64,000 nt of DNA from Thermosipho africanus Ob7 (GCF_003351105.1 NZ_NKRG01000003.1:1-64000), one strand, 5' to 3'; numbered from the stretch's first letter, positions 21,201 through 34,736 are shown. Numbers and translations: made by a program. The notes: generated by a model not told the origin, from the letters alone.

Positions 21201-23117
21201 GTGAAAAAATTCTATATTACAACGCCTATATACTATGTCAATTCTGAACCACATATTGGAAGTGCGTATACCACAATTATTGGAGACATTATAGCAAGAT
21301 ATAAAAGATTAATGGGATATGAAGTATTCTATCTAACCGGTACTGATGAGCATGGTCAAAAAATAATGCAAGCTGCTAAAAAACAAGGAAAAACTCCTCA
21401 GCAACTTTGTGATGAACTTTCTAAAAAATTCGAGCAACTTTGGAAAGATTTAAAAATTACAAATGATTATTTTATAAGAACTACGGATGAAGAACATATA
21501 AAAACCGTGCAATTTTTTGTCTCAAAAATGCTCGAAAACGGAGACATTTACAAAGGAAAATATAAGGGTTGGTATTGTGTACCATGTGAAACATATTGGA
21601 GCGAAGATGAAATAGAAAAAGATGAAAATAATAACCCAGTTTGCCCATCTTGTCATCGACCCTTAAATTTTGTAGAAGAAGAAAATTATTTCTTCAGACT
21701 TTCAAAATACACCGAACCTCTTTTAAAACATTTTAAAGAAAATCCAGATTTTGTTGAACCAGAATTTAGAAAAAATGAAATGTTAAAAATTCTAGAAGAG
21801 GGATTAAAAGATCTGTCTATAACAAGAACAACATTCGACTGGGGTATCCCAATGCCGAATGACCCCAAACATGTTATTTATGTTTGGGTTGATGCTCTTA
21901 TTAATTATATTTCTGCAATAGGTTACGGCAAAGACGAAGAAACTTTCAAAAAATGGTGGCCTGCCGATTTACACCTTATTGGAAAAGAAATTAATAGATT
22001 CCACAGCCTTATATGGCCTGCAATGCTAATGTCCGTGGGACTTCCTTTACCAAAAAAGATATTTGCTCACGGTTGGTTAACAGTTAATGGTCAAAAAATT
22101 AGTAAATCACTTGGCAATGCTATTGATCCAAGAGAATTTGTCAAAAAATATGGAAATGATGTAATAAGATATTACCTTGCAAGAGATATTGTCTTTGGAA
22201 AAGATGGAGATTTTTCTGAAGAAAACCTAGTTAATAGATTGAACTCAGATCTTGCAAATGACTATGGTAATCTACTCCATAGAACACTTGCAATGGTAGT
22301 TAAAAACTTTAACTCAAAAATTCCAACTCCTTCTTCTTTAAATGAATCGGATAAAGAACTTATTGAAAAATTTAAAAACCTAAAAAAAGAATATACCGAA
22401 TGCATGGAAAGTTATAAATTAACAAATGCCCTAGAAAGTATTTGGAGTTATATAAGAGATGTAAATAAATATTTCGATGAAAACAAACCTTGGGTACTTG
22501 CAAAAGAAGGAAATAAAGAAAGATTAGGAACTATTTTATACAATACCCTTGAAGCATTTATTAAAATCGCTTCTTTATTACTTCCATTTATGCCAGATTC
22601 TTCAACAGAAGTTTTTAGAAGGTTAGGACAAGAGTTTAATCCTGAATTTGTACTAAACACAGAATGGAACTCTCTTAAATCGGGCGCAAATGTAATACAT
22701 GAAAAGCCGCTATTCCAAAAGATAGATATAAAAAACATTCAAAAAGTAGGAGAAAAAAAGCCTCAGCAAAAAATGCCTGAAAATACAATAGAACTTATTT
22801 CAATTGAAGATTTTAAAAAGGTAGATTTGCGTGTTGCTAAAGTTGTAGAAGCTGAAAAAGTAAAAAAATCAGAAAAGTTATTAAGATTAATTGTCGACCT
22901 TGGAGAGCTTGGTAAAAGACAAATAGTAGCAGGTATTTCAAAATTTTATACACCAGAACAGTTAATTGGTAAAAAAATAATAGTTGTTGCAAATTTAAAA
23001 CCTGCTAAACTAATGGGAATAGAATCTCAAGGAATGTTACTCGCCGCAAAAATAAATGATAACTTAACTGTTTTAACAGTTGACAAAGATATTGATGAAG
23101 GCGCGAAAATTTCTTAG
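21201..23117 (+). CDS. metG: Methionyl-tRNA synthetase with C-terminal tRNA-binding domain
   Basis: The 638-residue class I synthetase starts with GTG after GGAGGTGAAGAT; the overlapping ATG would run straight into TGA. The HIGH motif is EPHIGSAY, zinc cysteines are CVPCE and CPSCH, and the KMSKS motif is KISKSLGN near residue 300. The anticodon-binding helices follow, then a Trbp111/EMAP-like OB fold from about residue 535 (DLRVAKVVEAEKV, GMLLAAK). It is the first gene of a long co-directional run and lies 13 bases before gyrA. Confidence 0.97.
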   Translation: MKKFYITTPIYYVNSEPHIGSAYTTIIGDIIARYKRLMGYEVFYLTGTDEHGQKIMQAAKKQGKTPQQLCDELSKKFEQLWKDLKITNDYFIRTTDEEHIKTVQFFVSKMLENGDIYKGKYKGWYCVPCETYWSEDEIEKDENNNPVCPSCHRPLNFVEEENYFFRLSKYTEPLLKHFKENPDFVEPEFRKNEMLKILEEGLKDLSITRTTFDWGIPMPNDPKHVIYVWVDALINYISAIGYGKDEETFKKWWPADLHLIGKEINRFHSLIWPAMLMSVGLPLPKKIFAHGWLTVNGQKISKSLGNAIDPREFVKKYGNDVIRYYLARDIVFGKDGDFSEENLVNRLNSDLANDYGNLLHRTLAMVVKNFNSKIPTPSSLNESDKELIEKFKNLKKEYTECMESYKLTNALESIWSYIRDVNKYFDENKPWVLAKEGNKERLGTILYNTLEAFIKIASLLLPFMPDSSTEVFRRLGQEFNPEFVLNTEWNSLKSGANVIHEKPLFQKIDIKNIQKVGEKKPQQKMPENTIELISIEDFKKVDLRVAKVVEAEKVKKSEKLLRLIVDLGELGKRQIVAGISKFYTPEQLIGKKIIVVANLKPAKLMGIESQGMLLAAKINDNLTVLTVDKDIDEGAKIS

Positions 23118-23130
23118 TGGAGGGACTTAA

Positions 23131-25551
23131 ATGGAAATATATAGACCTATAGAAGAAGAATTAAAAGAATCCTATTTAAGCTATTCAATGAGCGTAATTA
23201 TAGGAAGGGCTATTCCGGATGTACGCGACGGCTTAAAACCCGTTCAAAGAAGAATTTTATATAGTATGTACGAACTTGGAGTGACACATAATAAGCCATT
23301 TAAAAAATCAGCACGTATTGTCGGTGAAGTAATGGGTAAATATCATCCTCATGGCGATGCTGCAATCTACGATACAATAGTAAGAATGGCACAAGATTGG
23401 ACGATGCGATATAAACTTATTGATGGTCAAGGAAATTTTGGCTCGATTGATAGGGATCCTCCAGCTGCAATGAGGTACACCGAAGCAAGACTTGCAAAGA
23501 TTGCAGAAGAATTGCTTGAAGATATTGACAAAGAAACTGTTAATATGACTGATAATTTTGATGGGAGTTTAAAAGAACCTGAAGTATTACCATCAAAATT
23601 CCCAAATTTACTTGCCAATGGTTCAACAGGAATTGCAGTTGGAATGACAACAAATATTCCACCTCATAACATAACAGAACTTGTAAATGGATTAATTGCA
23701 TTAATAAAGAATCCTGAAATTTCTATTGAAGAACTTATGAATTTTATACCTGGACCTGATTTTCCAACCGGTGGAGAAATTATAGGAAAATCTGGAATCA
23801 GGGAAATGTACACCACTGGAAAAGGTAGTTTTACAATTCGTGGAAAAGTACACGTAGAAGAAAAAAAGAAAAAGAAAAATATTGTTATAACGGAGATTCC
23901 TTTCAATATAAGCAAAGCTGATTTAATAAAGAAAATAGTTGAGTATGCAGAAAAATCGAGTCTTCCAATTAAAGATATTAGAGATGAATCCGACAAAGAA
24001 GGGCTTAGAATAGTTATTGAAATACCAAATGATACTAATGAAGAAATTATAATCAACAATTTGTATAAACATACCCAACTACAAAGTTCATTTCATTCAC
24101 AACTCTTAGTTATAGACAAAGAGAAAAAGCCTGTTCTAATGAATTTAAAAGAATTAATGTGGGCTTTTGTAGAACACAGATTTGAGGTTGTAAGAAGAAG
24201 AGCTCAATATTATTACAAACAATACTCCAAAAAAGCCCATATTCTAGAAGGGCTAATTAAAGCTTCAAGATCAATTGACACCATTATTTCGGTGATTAGA
24301 AATAGTGAAGATCAAAACAGTGCTATACATGAATTAATAGATATGTTTAACTTTACTGAAACACAAGCAAAAGCAATCGTCGATCTAAGACTTGGAAGAT
24401 TAACCAAACTTGAAATCTCAAAATTAATCGATGATTACAACGATCTTGTAAATAAGATGAAAGTTGAAAAAGAATTAATAGAAAACGATCAAAAAGTATA
24501 TGAAAAAATAATCGAAGAACTTGAAGCAATTAAGAGCGAATATGGAGATAGCAGAAAAAGTATAATATTAGATCACGAAGAAAGAAAAATAGAGTTCAAT
24601 GAATTAGAGCTTATTCCAGATAAAGAAGTAGTTTTATCGCTTACAAAAAAAGGTTACTTAAAAATGATGAGCCTTGACACATTTAAAACACAAAGACGTG
24701 GCGGAAAGGGCGTTACAGGCTCAAATTTAATGGATGATGATGCTATTATGGAGATTATTTATACTCATCTGCATGGAAAAACGTTATTCTTTACATCATA
24801 TGGAAAAGTATATATTTTAAACAACTATCAAATAGAGGAAAATTCAAGAACAAGCCGCGGAAGACAAATAGCAAAATACCTAAATATTGGACAAGATGAA
24901 AAAATTCTCACAATGCTTTCTGTAGATAACTTTGAAGGCGAACTATTCTTTGTAACAAAAAATGGTAAAGCCAAAAGAACTTCGCTTAAAGAGTTTGAAA
25001 ATATAAACTCAAGAGGAATGAAAGCAATAACATTTGATGGTGATGATTTACTTGTTTCTGTACAAAAAATTGATAATCCAGACCAAACTATATTAATTGC
25101 AACAAAAAATGGGTTGTGTATTAGATTCCCAATTTCTGAAGTTAGAACAATGGGAAGAAACGCAATGGGTGTTATTGGAATAAGGCTTTCAAATGATGAT
25201 GCTGTAGTTAGTTCTTCACTTTTAATGGACGATGAACATTATCTTTTAACTGTAACAAGTAAAGGATACGGAAAGTTAACAGAAACTTCTCAGTATAGAA
25301 TACAAAAGCGTGGTGGCCTTGGTATAAAAAATATTTCGGACATCTCTAAAGCCGGACATATTGTAGGTGTAACCCATGTTTTAGGAAACGAAAACATGAT
25401 GATCTTTACAAAAAACGGTATGACTTTGAAAATTAATTTAGACAGTTTAAGACCTCTTGGGAGAGTCACAAAGGGAGTAAAATTAGTTAATCTATCCGAA
25501 GGTGATGAAATAGCAGACTTTGCTGTTATAAGAGGCGAGGATGATGTATAG
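23131..25551 (+). CDS. gyrA: DNA gyrase subunit A
   Basis: The 806-residue type IIA topoisomerase subunit breaks and rejoins DNA. The catalytic tyrosine is in [10 protein letters not shown] near residue 115, the quinolone region ([14 protein letters not shown]) is standard, and the C-terminal beta-pinwheel contains the GyrA box QRRGGKG near residue 525, which marks gyrase and not topoisomerase IV. It begins after GGAGGG and its end overlaps the archease gene. Confidence 0.96.
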   Translation: MEIYRPIEEELKESYLSYSMSVIIGRAIPDVRDGLKPVQRRILYSMYELGVTHNKPFKKSARIVGEVMGKYHPHGDAAIYDTIVRMAQDWTMRYKLIDGQGNFGSIDRDPPAAMRYTEARLAKIAEELLEDIDKETVNMTDNFDGSLKEPEVLPSKFPNLLANGSTGIAVGMTTNIPPHNITELVNGLIALIKNPEISIEELMNFIPGPDFPTGGEIIGKSGIREMYTTGKGSFTIRGKVHVEEKKKKKNIVITEIPFNISKADLIKKIVEYAEKSSLPIKDIRDESDKEGLRIVIEIPNDTNEEIIINNLYKHTQLQSSFHSQLLVIDKEKKPVLMNLKELMWAFVEHRFEVVRRRAQYYYKQYSKKAHILEGLIKASRSIDTIISVIRNSEDQNSAIHELIDMFNFTETQAKAIVDLRLGRLTKLEISKLIDDYNDLVNKMKVEKELIENDQKVYEKIIEELEAIKSEYGDSRKSIILDHEERKIEFNELELIPDKEVVLSLTKKGYLKMMSLDTFKTQRRGGKGVTGSNLMDDDAIMEIIYTHLHGKTLFFTSYGKVYILNNYQIEENSRTSRGRQIAKYLNIGQDEKILTMLSVDNFEGELFFVTKNGKAKRTSLKEFENINSRGMKAITFDGDDLLVSVQKIDNPDQTILIATKNGLCIRFPISEVRTMGRNAMGVIGIRLSNDDAVVSSSLLMDDEHYLLTVTSKGYGKLTETSQYRIQKRGGLGIKNISDISKAGHIVGVTHVLGNENMMIFTKNGMTLKINLDSLRPLGRVTKGVKLVNLSEGDEIADFAVIRGEDDV

Positions 25552-25921
25552 GGAAATTGATCACACAGCAGATATTGCATTTGAAATAGTGAATGATACA
25601 TTTTTAGGCCTTCTGGAAGATATTTTAAAAATAATCCATGATACATACAAGGTAGAAAATATAAATTGTAACATAGCTAAAGTTCAGGAATATGATATAA
25701 AAGAAAATGAAGATGGAGTATTTGATATTGTAAATGACTGGATTGCAGCTATAGAATTAGGATATTTTCCAGTAAAGATTGAAAAAGATAAAAAATACAA
25801 AACTACTTTTTGCTCATACAGTAAGATAGAAGGTGAAACTTTTAAAGCACTTACGTATCACAATCTAAAAATTGAAAAAAAAGCTAATAAGCTCTCAATA
25901 AAGGTGGTGTTTGATATATGA
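25541..25921 (+). CDS. Archease
   Basis: The 126-residue protein carries the archease N terminus ([14 protein letters not shown]) with metal-binding acidic residues and a C-terminal acidic D-I end. In other organisms archease activates the RNA ligase RtcB or other RNA-modifying enzymes; no rtcB is in this window. The start is ATG 25541 or the next ATG at 25544, both following AGGCGAGG, and it overlaps gyrA by 11 bases and lexA by four. Confidence 0.85.
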   Translation: MMYREIDHTADIAFEIVNDTFLGLLEDILKIIHDTYKVENINCNIAKVQEYDIKENEDGVFDIVNDWIAAIELGYFPVKIEKDKKYKTTFCSYSKIEGETFKALTYHNLKIEKKANKLSIKVVFDI

Positions 25922-26514
25922 AAGAACTAACAAATCGTCAAAAAATGGTTTTAGATTTTATCACTAGCTACATTCAACAAAATGGTTATTCACCATCAAT
26001 TAGAGATATTGCAAAACATTTTAAATTAACCCCTAGAGGGGCACATATACATGTTTTAGCTTTAGAAAAAAAAGGCTATATAACAAGGAATCCCAAAAAT
26101 TCAAGATCAATTTCTCTTGTTAAAAGGCCCGAAACCGTTTCAATACCAGTTAAAGGAAAGATTTCAGCAGGGCAAGGAATTGAAATGTTTGAACTAGTAG
26201 ATGAAGAAATAGAAATACCAGTCAGGATGATTAATGGATATGGAAATTATTTTGCGCTAAGGGTTGAAGGAACGAGTATGATAGAAGCACATATAATTGA
26301 TGGAGATTATGTTATCCTTAAAAAGCAATATAGGATACCAAACGGTCAAATAGCAGCTGTCGTTTTCGACAACAAAGTCACTTTAAAAAGGTTTTATCAT
26401 AAAAATGATAAGGTAGAACTTGTGCCGGAAAACAGCAGCATGTCACCTATAATTTGTGATGCAAAAGATGTTAAAGTAATAGGTAAACTTGTTGGGGTTA
26501 TAAGAATATATTAA
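25918..26514 (+). CDS. lexA: LexA repressor
   Basis: The 198-residue SOS regulator has an N-terminal winged helix (LTNRQKMVLDFITSYIQQNG, SPSIRDIAKHFKL) and a self-cleaving S24 domain. The cleavage site is the A-G in KISAGQG, the nucleophile is the serine of GTSMIEAH and the lysine is in VTLKRF. Within this window I found no obvious SOS box upstream, but the gene is embedded in an operon and its start overlaps the archease stop. Confidence 0.95.
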   Translation: MKELTNRQKMVLDFITSYIQQNGYSPSIRDIAKHFKLTPRGAHIHVLALEKKGYITRNPKNSRSISLVKRPETVSIPVKGKISAGQGIEMFELVDEEIEIPVRMINGYGNYFALRVEGTSMIEAHIIDGDYVILKKQYRIPNGQIAAVVFDNKVTLKRFYHKNDKVELVPENSSMSPIICDAKDVKVIGKLVGVIRIY

Positions 26515-26527
26515 GGGGGTGAATTTC

Positions 26528-26866
26528 ATGTACGAAGTTACTAAGTTAGAAAATATTCCAGTTGTCAAAATAACAGGAGAAATTGATATATCTAATGCTT
26601 ACAAAATGAAGCAATTTATCCATGAAAATATTTTAAATAACGGAGAAAAGTATTGTATTTTGGATCTTTCACACCTTAAATACATTGATAGCTCTGGACT
26701 TGGAATTCTAGTAGGTCTTCACAAGAGTTTCAAACTTCAAGGCGGAGAAATTGTGCTTGTTAATATGAATGAAAATATTAAAAATCTTTTAAGACTTACT
26801 AGCCTAGATAGAGTATTAAATATAAAAGAAACAATAAAAGCCGCTATAGATTTTCTAAAAAGTTAA
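26528..26866 (+). CDS. STAS-domain anti-sigma factor antagonist
   Basis: The 112-residue single STAS domain starts at ATG 26528, six bases after GGGGGTGA. The phosphorylatable serine motif is intact (LKYIDSSGLGILVGLHK), as in SpoIIAA/RsbV proteins that release sigma factors from anti-sigma kinases. No partner kinase or sigma gene is adjacent, so the partner must be elsewhere. Confidence 0.9.
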   Translation: MYEVTKLENIPVVKITGEIDISNAYKMKQFIHENILNNGEKYCILDLSHLKYIDSSGLGILVGLHKSFKLQGGEIVLVNMNENIKNLLRLTSLDRVLNIKETIKAAIDFLKS

Positions 26867-26879
26867 TAGGAGGGAAAAA

Positions 26880-27317
26880 ATGAAAATTGCAATAGGTTCG
26901 GATCACGCAGGTTTTGAGCTAAAAAATAAACTTGTAGATTATTTATCTAAAAAAGGAATTGAGATTATAGATGTAGGAACAAATAGTACCGAAAGTGTAG
27001 ATTATCCTGATTATGCAAAAGAAGTTGGAAAACTTGTTGTAAATAAAGATGCTGATTTTGGAATACTCATATGTGGTACAGGCATTGGAATGTCAATTGC
27101 TGCAAACAAAATTAAGGGAATAAGAGCAGCTCTCTGTATGATACCTGAAATGGGAAAACTTGCAAGAAATCATAATAATGCAAACATATTGGTCCTTCCT
27201 GGAAGATTAATAGGATTTGAACTTGCAACATGGATTGTGGAAGAATTTTTGAATGCAGATTTTGAAGGTGGAAGACACGAAAGAAGAATAAATAAAATAG
27301 TAGAACTTGAAAAGTAA
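26880..27317 (+). CDS. rpiB: Ribose-5-phosphate isomerase B
   Basis: The 145-residue enzyme interconverts ribose 5-phosphate and ribulose 5-phosphate in the pentose phosphate pathway. Family motifs are GSDHAGFELK at the N terminus, DVGTNSTESVDYPDYA, the catalytic cysteine in CGTGIGMSIAANK, and HNNANILVLPGRLIG. It follows the STAS gene by 13 bases with an AGGAGGG site. Confidence 0.95.
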   Translation: MKIAIGSDHAGFELKNKLVDYLSKKGIEIIDVGTNSTESVDYPDYAKEVGKLVVNKDADFGILICGTGIGMSIAANKIKGIRAALCMIPEMGKLARNHNNANILVLPGRLIGFELATWIVEEFLNADFEGGRHERRINKIVELEK

Positions 27318-27329
27318 GGAGGTATTTTA

Positions 27330-27767
27330 ATGCTAAAAGAAAAGATAATGCAAGACCTAAAACAAGCTATGAAAGAAAAAAACGAGATTAAAGTTAGGGT
27401 ACTTAGGCTCTTAAATTCCGCTATAAAAAACTTTGAAGTAGAAAAAATAGGAGAAGCTAGTGACGAAGAAATTGAAAAACTAGTCTTAAAAGAAATGAAA
27501 AAAAGACAAGAATCAATTGAAGCATATAAAAAGGCAGGCAGGGAAGATTTAGCAAAAGAAGAAGAACAAGAATTAGAAGTTTTAAAAGGATATGCTCCAG
27601 AAATGTTAAGTGAAGATGAAATTAGAAAAATGGTAAAAGAAATCATTGAAGAATTAAACGCTACTCAAAAAGAGTTTGGCCTTGTTATGAAAAACTTAAT
27701 GGCAAAAGTAAAAGGAAAAGCTGATGGCTCAGTTGTAAGTAAGATTGTAAAGGAACTTCTTCAATGA
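27330..27767 (+). CDS. GatB/YqeY-domain protein
   Basis: The 145-residue protein is a stand-alone YqeY domain: an N-terminal helical bundle (KIMQDLKQAMKEKNEIKVRV, LRLLNSAIKNFEVEK) and a C-terminal helical part (GYAPEMLSEDEI, VMKNLMAKVKGKADGS). The domain resembles the tail of the GatB amidotransferase subunit and is thought to bind tRNA. Its stop overlaps the radical SAM gene by four bases. Confidence 0.93.
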   Translation: MLKEKIMQDLKQAMKEKNEIKVRVLRLLNSAIKNFEVEKIGEASDEEIEKLVLKEMKKRQESIEAYKKAGREDLAKEEEQELEVLKGYAPEMLSEDEIRKMVKEIIEELNATQKEFGLVMKNLMAKVKGKADGSVVSKIVKELLQ

Positions 27768-28723
27768 TACTTTCAATTTTTTTACCAAACTTTGGTTGTA
27801 AAAGCAGATGCATTTTTTGTAATCAATATACTATGACGGGTGAAAAAATGCCAACAAAAAAAGAGTTAATTAATACTCTTTCTTTTTTTCTTGACAAATC
27901 ACCTGAAGAAATTGCTTTTTATGGAGGGACTTTCACCGCAATCCCCCTTGAAAAGCAAAAAGAATTAATTGCTCTAGTGAGAAAATTTTATCCTGATACT
28001 CCAATACGAATTTCTACAAGACCTGATGAGCTAGATTATGAAAACTTAAAGTTTTTAAAGCAAAATAATGTTAAAACTGTTGAAATTGGTATACAAAGCA
28101 TGTTTGACAATGTGCTCTCTGCAGCAAATAGAGGGCATAGTAGAAAAGATAACTTGAACGCCGTAAATTTGCTAAAAAAATTTGGTTTTGAAATTTCTGC
28201 ACACTTAATGATAGGACTTTTGAATGACACCATAAAAAAAGATCTACTATCAATACAAGAACTTTTAAATCTTGGAGTAAAAATGTTCAGAATTCATCCT
28301 ACAATTATATTCAAAAATACAGAACTTGAAAAACTATATTTAGAAGGAAAATACAATCCATTAACACTAGATGAAGCGGTAAACATTGCATCAGAAATGT
28401 TATTGTTAATTTATCAATATGAGGCTAAAGTAATTAGACTTGGATATTTTGTACCAGAAAACCAAAAAAATCAAATAGTAGCAGGACCATATCATCCATC
28501 TTTTGGAGATATGACAAAATCAAAAGCAATGAATAAAATTATTACAAGATTAAATATTAAAAAAGTCAAATACCCTAAAAAATTTGAAAGTTGGTTTAAT
28601 TCATACGACAATAAACAATTAGAAATTGAAAAATATTTATCTGAATCTAACGAAATTTTTTTTGATAATCTCTCTTTAAAAGAAGCTTCTAAACGTAGCT
28701 TTAGAAGGGAGTTATTGGATTGA
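27764..28723 (+). CDS. Elp3/HemN-like radical SAM protein
   Basis: The 319-residue protein has the cluster motif CKSRCIFC near residues 12-19, the GGTFTAIP substrate-loop motif, and radical SAM barrel signatures (RISTRPDEL, TVEIGIQSMFD, GHSRKDNLNAVNLLKK, SAHLMIGL). This matches the Elp3-like N-terminal barrel without an acetyltransferase domain; such stand-alone proteins are widespread in anaerobes and their reaction is unknown. It overlaps its neighbours by four bases on each side. Confidence 0.85.
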   Translation: MILSIFLPNFGCKSRCIFCNQYTMTGEKMPTKKELINTLSFFLDKSPEEIAFYGGTFTAIPLEKQKELIALVRKFYPDTPIRISTRPDELDYENLKFLKQNNVKTVEIGIQSMFDNVLSAANRGHSRKDNLNAVNLLKKFGFEISAHLMIGLLNDTIKKDLLSIQELLNLGVKMFRIHPTIIFKNTELEKLYLEGKYNPLTLDEAVNIASEMLLLIYQYEAKVIRLGYFVPENQKNQIVAGPYHPSFGDMTKSKAMNKIITRLNIKKVKYPKKFESWFNSYDNKQLEIEKYLSESNEIFFDNLSLKEASKRSFRRELLD

Positions 28724-29379
28724 TTGAAAATTTCAAAAAATTAACAATTCAAGGTTCACACGAAATTGCAGAATGGATACTTGAAAATATTAAAAATATA
28801 GAAGATAAAGAATCTATATTAAAGGAAATGATAAAATTAAAACCTGAAATGCAGGTTATTAAATGGATATACAAGATGATTAAAGAAAATAAAGATATAA
28901 ATAATATAAAAGAAATACTTGATACAACTTTTGAAAATACTATTAAAAATGCCAAAAAATTTTTAAATTTTGACGCAAAAGTAATGACGATAAGTAATAG
29001 CAGAACTTTAGAATACTTTTTCAAAACTCACAACAAAAAATTAGAAATCTATATCCCTGAATCAAATCCAGGTGGAGAAGGAAAAATATTATACAAGAAT
29101 CTATTAAACTACAAGAAAAATGTGTATCTTATTAACGATTTTGAAGTTCACAGATATATAGAAAATTGCGATTATGTAATTATTGGTGCAGACAGTGTAG
29201 GAGAAAATGGTGTCATAAATAAAGTGGGATCAAAACTTTTAGCTATACTTTCAAAAAATTTTGATAAACCTTTTTTTGTAATTGCTGATCAAACAAAATT
29301 TACCGAAGTTGTCACAGAAAAAGATAGAATGTTTGAAATTGTTCCAAATAATTTAATAACTGCGATTATAAGTGGGTGA
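28720..29379 (+). CDS. Short eIF-2B/MtnA-like sugar-phosphate isomerase family protein
   Basis: The 219-residue product starts at TTG, overlapping the upstream stop as TTGA. It shows the C-terminal Rossmann-like motifs of the IF-2B alpha/MtnA/ribose-1,5-bisphosphate isomerase family: TISNSRTLEYF, ESNPGGEGKIL, and IIGADSVGENGVINKVGS. It lacks most of the N-terminal domain (members are usually over 300 residues) and I do not see the catalytic cysteine of MtnA, so enzyme activity is uncertain. Confidence 0.75.
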   Translation: MIENFKKLTIQGSHEIAEWILENIKNIEDKESILKEMIKLKPEMQVIKWIYKMIKENKDINNIKEILDTTFENTIKNAKKFLNFDAKVMTISNSRTLEYFFKTHNKKLEIYIPESNPGGEGKILYKNLLNYKKNVYLINDFEVHRYIENCDYVIIGADSVGENGVINKVGSKLLAILSKNFDKPFFVIADQTKFTEVVTEKDRMFEIVPNNLITAIISG

Positions 29380-29382
29380 AAT

Positions 29383-29892
29383 ATGTTTATTTTAAAAAAG
29401 AAGAAAAAAGATAAGCTAAACTTTTCAATTGCTTTTGTGAAAAATTTTGAAAATTTAAAGACAATTATAAAATCTATTAAAAAGCAAAAAATTGATGAAG
29501 TTTTTTTTATAATAGATAGAAATATAGAAAAGGATCACCTTAAAACCATTAAAAAAATAATAAAAGCTAATTTCAAAAATTATTCTATACTCTCAAAAAA
29601 CTTTCAAAAATTCTCAAAAAATGTCGCAAAAGTTGAAAGACTAAACGTTTTTGAACTAAGAAGATTGCAAAATAAAAAGAAAATACTTTATTCTCAGCAA
29701 TCAATACTATCTTGGAAAATTCCTCAGATGTTTCCATTTTATACTATAGCTTTTGAAGATAATACTTTGTATTTTTGTGCTTCTATTCCATTAACAAAAG
29801 ATTCAAGTGGCTTTTTGTTAAGAAAGAAAATGGTAAGTGATTTTATATTTAATATTACCCTGGACTTAAAAATATTAGATGAACTATTTTAG
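29383..29892 (+). CDS. Unrecognised basic protein (169 aa)
   Basis: I do not recognise this 169-residue protein. It is very lysine rich (KKKKKDK at residues 5-11, many KK pairs), with alternating strand and helix segments in the first 100 residues and a hydrophobic beta-rich second half (FPFYTIAFEDNTLYFCASIP). No signal peptide is present. It sits three bases after the IF-2B-like gene and 12 before gltX, so it is part of the same operon; a nucleic-acid-related role is possible from charge but not shown. Confidence 0.6.
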   Translation: MFILKKKKKDKLNFSIAFVKNFENLKTIIKSIKKQKIDEVFFIIDRNIEKDHLKTIKKIIKANFKNYSILSKNFQKFSKNVAKVERLNVFELRRLQNKKKILYSQQSILSWKIPQMFPFYTIAFEDNTLYFCASIPLTKDSSGFLLRKKMVSDFIFNITLDLKILDELF

Positions 29893-29904
29893 GAGGATGA
29901 TTAA

Positions 29905-32897
<2,993 letters not shown>

Positions 32898-32905
<8 letters not shown>

Positions 32906-33665
32906 GCTTGATTTGGCTATTAATATAGCAAAAAGTGCTGGATATTATATACTTCAATACTGGGGAAATGTCGACAATGTATATGAAAAAGAAAATTTTC
33001 AGGACCTTGTTACTGACTATGATAAGAATGCTCAGAATATGATAGTTTCAAAAATAAAAAAGTTTTTTCCAGAAGATGGGTTTATAGCAGAAGAAGGAAA
33101 CCTTTATGAAAAAAGTAAGAACCTTTGGATAATAGATCCAATAGATGGAACTATAAATTACATACACGGTCTACCAAATTTCGGTGTTTCTATAGCATAT
33201 TTCGAAAATGAAAAGCCAATTTTTGGAGTAGTTTTTAATCCATTTACTGAAGAGCTATTTGTTGGAATAAAAGATGAAGGTTCATTTTTAAATCACTCAA
33301 GACTAAAAATTACAAAAAATATAACTTTAAAAGAAAGTATTGGAAGTACAGGATTTCACAAAAACTTTACCGGTAAATTTATTTCAAATGTCGAAAACAA
33401 GGTTCAAAGAATAAGGATAATAGGAAGTGCAGCTTTATCTGCTTGTTATGTTGCTGCAAATAAATTTGATTTTTTTGTTGCAAAAAAAGCAAATTCATGG
33501 GATATTGCAGCTGCTTATATAATTGTCAAAGAAGCTGGTGGAAAAATAATTAACTTCAATGGAAATACGCCAAAATTATTTTCTAAAGATAGTTATATCT
33601 TTTCAAATCCAAGCATATCTGACGAAATTTTAGAATTAATTAAAAAACAGGAGGGGGAACTATGA
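32898..33665 (+). CDS. Inositol-1-monophosphatase family protein
   Basis: The 255-residue enzyme of the SuhB family is expected to hydrolyse inositol 1-phosphate or fructose bisphosphate using magnesium. I choose ATG 32898, nine bases after GGAG, over the TTG three codons upstream. The metal motifs are intact: the glutamate in FIAEEG, WIIDPIDGTINYIHG, and WDIAAAYIIVKEAGG. Its start overlaps the PBP stop by eight bases and its end overlaps ftcD. Confidence 0.93.
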
Positions 33666-34567
33666 AATTAATCGAATCTGTTCCAAATTTTAGTGAAGGA
33701 AGAAGAGAAGAAGTTGTAAGACAAATAATCGAAGAAGCTCAAAAGTACGAAAGAGTAAAGATCTTAGATTGGTCAATGGACTTTGATCACAACAGATCTG
33801 TTGTAACCCTCGTAGGAGAACCTGAAGAAATTGAAAATGCAATTTTTGACATGGTAAAAAAGGCAACTGAACTTATTGATTTAAGAAGTCATAGTGGAGA
33901 ACATCCAAGAATGGGGGCAACTGATGTTATACCTTTTATTCCAGTAATGAATACAACCATGGAAGAATGTATAGAACTTTCTAAAAGAGTAGGTGAAAGA
34001 ATAGGAAAAGAATTGAACATTCCAGTTTATTTATATGAAAAATCTGCAACTTCACCTGATAGAGAAAACCTCGCAAAAATAAGAAAAGGAGAATTTGAAG
34101 GATTTTTCGAAAAAATAAAGGATCCAAAATGGAAACCTGATTTTGGGCCAGATCAAGTTCATCCATCAGCCGGTGTTGTAGCAGTCGGTGCAAGAGAATA
34201 CTTGATCGCCTTTAATGTAAACCTTGGTACAAACGATATAAAAATTGCAGACAAAATTGCAAAAGCAGTGAGACATATAAGTGGTGGATTTAGATATGTA
34301 AAGGCTATAGGAATTGAATTAAAAGAAAAAGGTATTGTGCAAGTTTCTATGAATCTTACCAATTACAAAAAATCACCAATATTTAGAGTCTTTGAAACAA
34401 TAAAGAGAGAAGCACAAAGATATGGAGTACCAGTTTTAAATTCCGAAATAATTGGTATGATACCTTTAAAAGCTGCTATTGAGACAATGAAATGGTATCT
34501 CCAACTTGACGATTTTGACGAAGAAAGAGTCATAGAAAACAAAATTTTAAATACATTTTTTGAATAA
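33662..34567 (+). CDS. ftcD: Glutamate formimidoyltransferase
   Basis: The 301-residue protein corresponds to the transferase half of FtcD, moving a formimino group from formiminoglutamate to tetrahydrofolate in histidine breakdown. The start motif IESVPNFSEGRR, the HSGEHPRMGATDVIPF segment with catalytic histidine, and the GPDQVHPSAGVVAVGAREYLIAFN run (split in two conserved blocks) are present. There is no fused cyclodeaminase domain, as usual in bacteria that encode it separately. It is the last gene of this operon. Confidence 0.94.
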   Translation: MKLIESVPNFSEGRREEVVRQIIEEAQKYERVKILDWSMDFDHNRSVVTLVGEPEEIENAIFDMVKKATELIDLRSHSGEHPRMGATDVIPFIPVMNTTMEECIELSKRVGERIGKELNIPVYLYEKSATSPDRENLAKIRKGEFEGFFEKIKDPKWKPDFGPDQVHPSAGVVAVGAREYLIAFNVNLGTNDIKIADKIAKAVRHISGGFRYVKAIGIELKEKGIVQVSMNLTNYKKSPIFRVFETIKREAQRYGVPVLNSEIIGMIPLKAAIETMKWYLQLDDFDEERVIENKILNTFFE

Positions 34568-34571
34568 GCCC

Positions 34572-34602
34572 AAAATCCCCCGAATTTAACGGGGGATTTT
34601 TA
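34572..34602 (+). terminator. Terminator of the metG-ftcD gene run
   Basis: AAAATCCCCCG and CGGGGGATTTT make an 11-base-pair stem around AATTTAA, with T residues trailing. Confidence 0.9.
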
Positions 34603-34644
34603 ATATGTTCAATAAATATGAAAAAATAGCAAATAATTAAAAAA

Positions 34645-34720
34645 TTGTTATTCTAAATATAACATTTTAAAAGTGAAATTTTTTACTTTTAGTGATATAA
34701 TAATGTTGGGATGGTATTAT
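34645..34720 (+). promoter_or_regulatory. Promoter region of the NuoE/NuoF operon with an inverted repeat
   Basis: TATAAT at 34696-34701 with GTGAAA at 34673-34678 (17-base spacer) is the better candidate; TATTAT at 34715-34720 with GTGATA at 34692-34697 is a second. Upstream, TGTTAT and ATAACA at 34646-34664 form an inverted repeat with a 7-base gap. It resembles redox-repressor half-sites, but the spacing differs from the Rex consensus, so the regulator is unknown. Confidence 0.45.
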
Positions 34721-34736
34721 AAAATAGGAGGTGGCC

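Noticed and set aside
33366-33377. Second LacI-type operator (TTTACCGGTAAA)
   Set aside because: It lies inside the inositol monophosphatase coding region, codes for conserved protein text, and has no flanking half-sites.
34645-34665. Rex redox-repressor operator upstream of the NuoE/NuoF operon
   Set aside because: Half-sites TTGTTA and TAACAT are present but the spacing is three bases too long and one half is imperfect, so only a generic inverted repeat is claimed.
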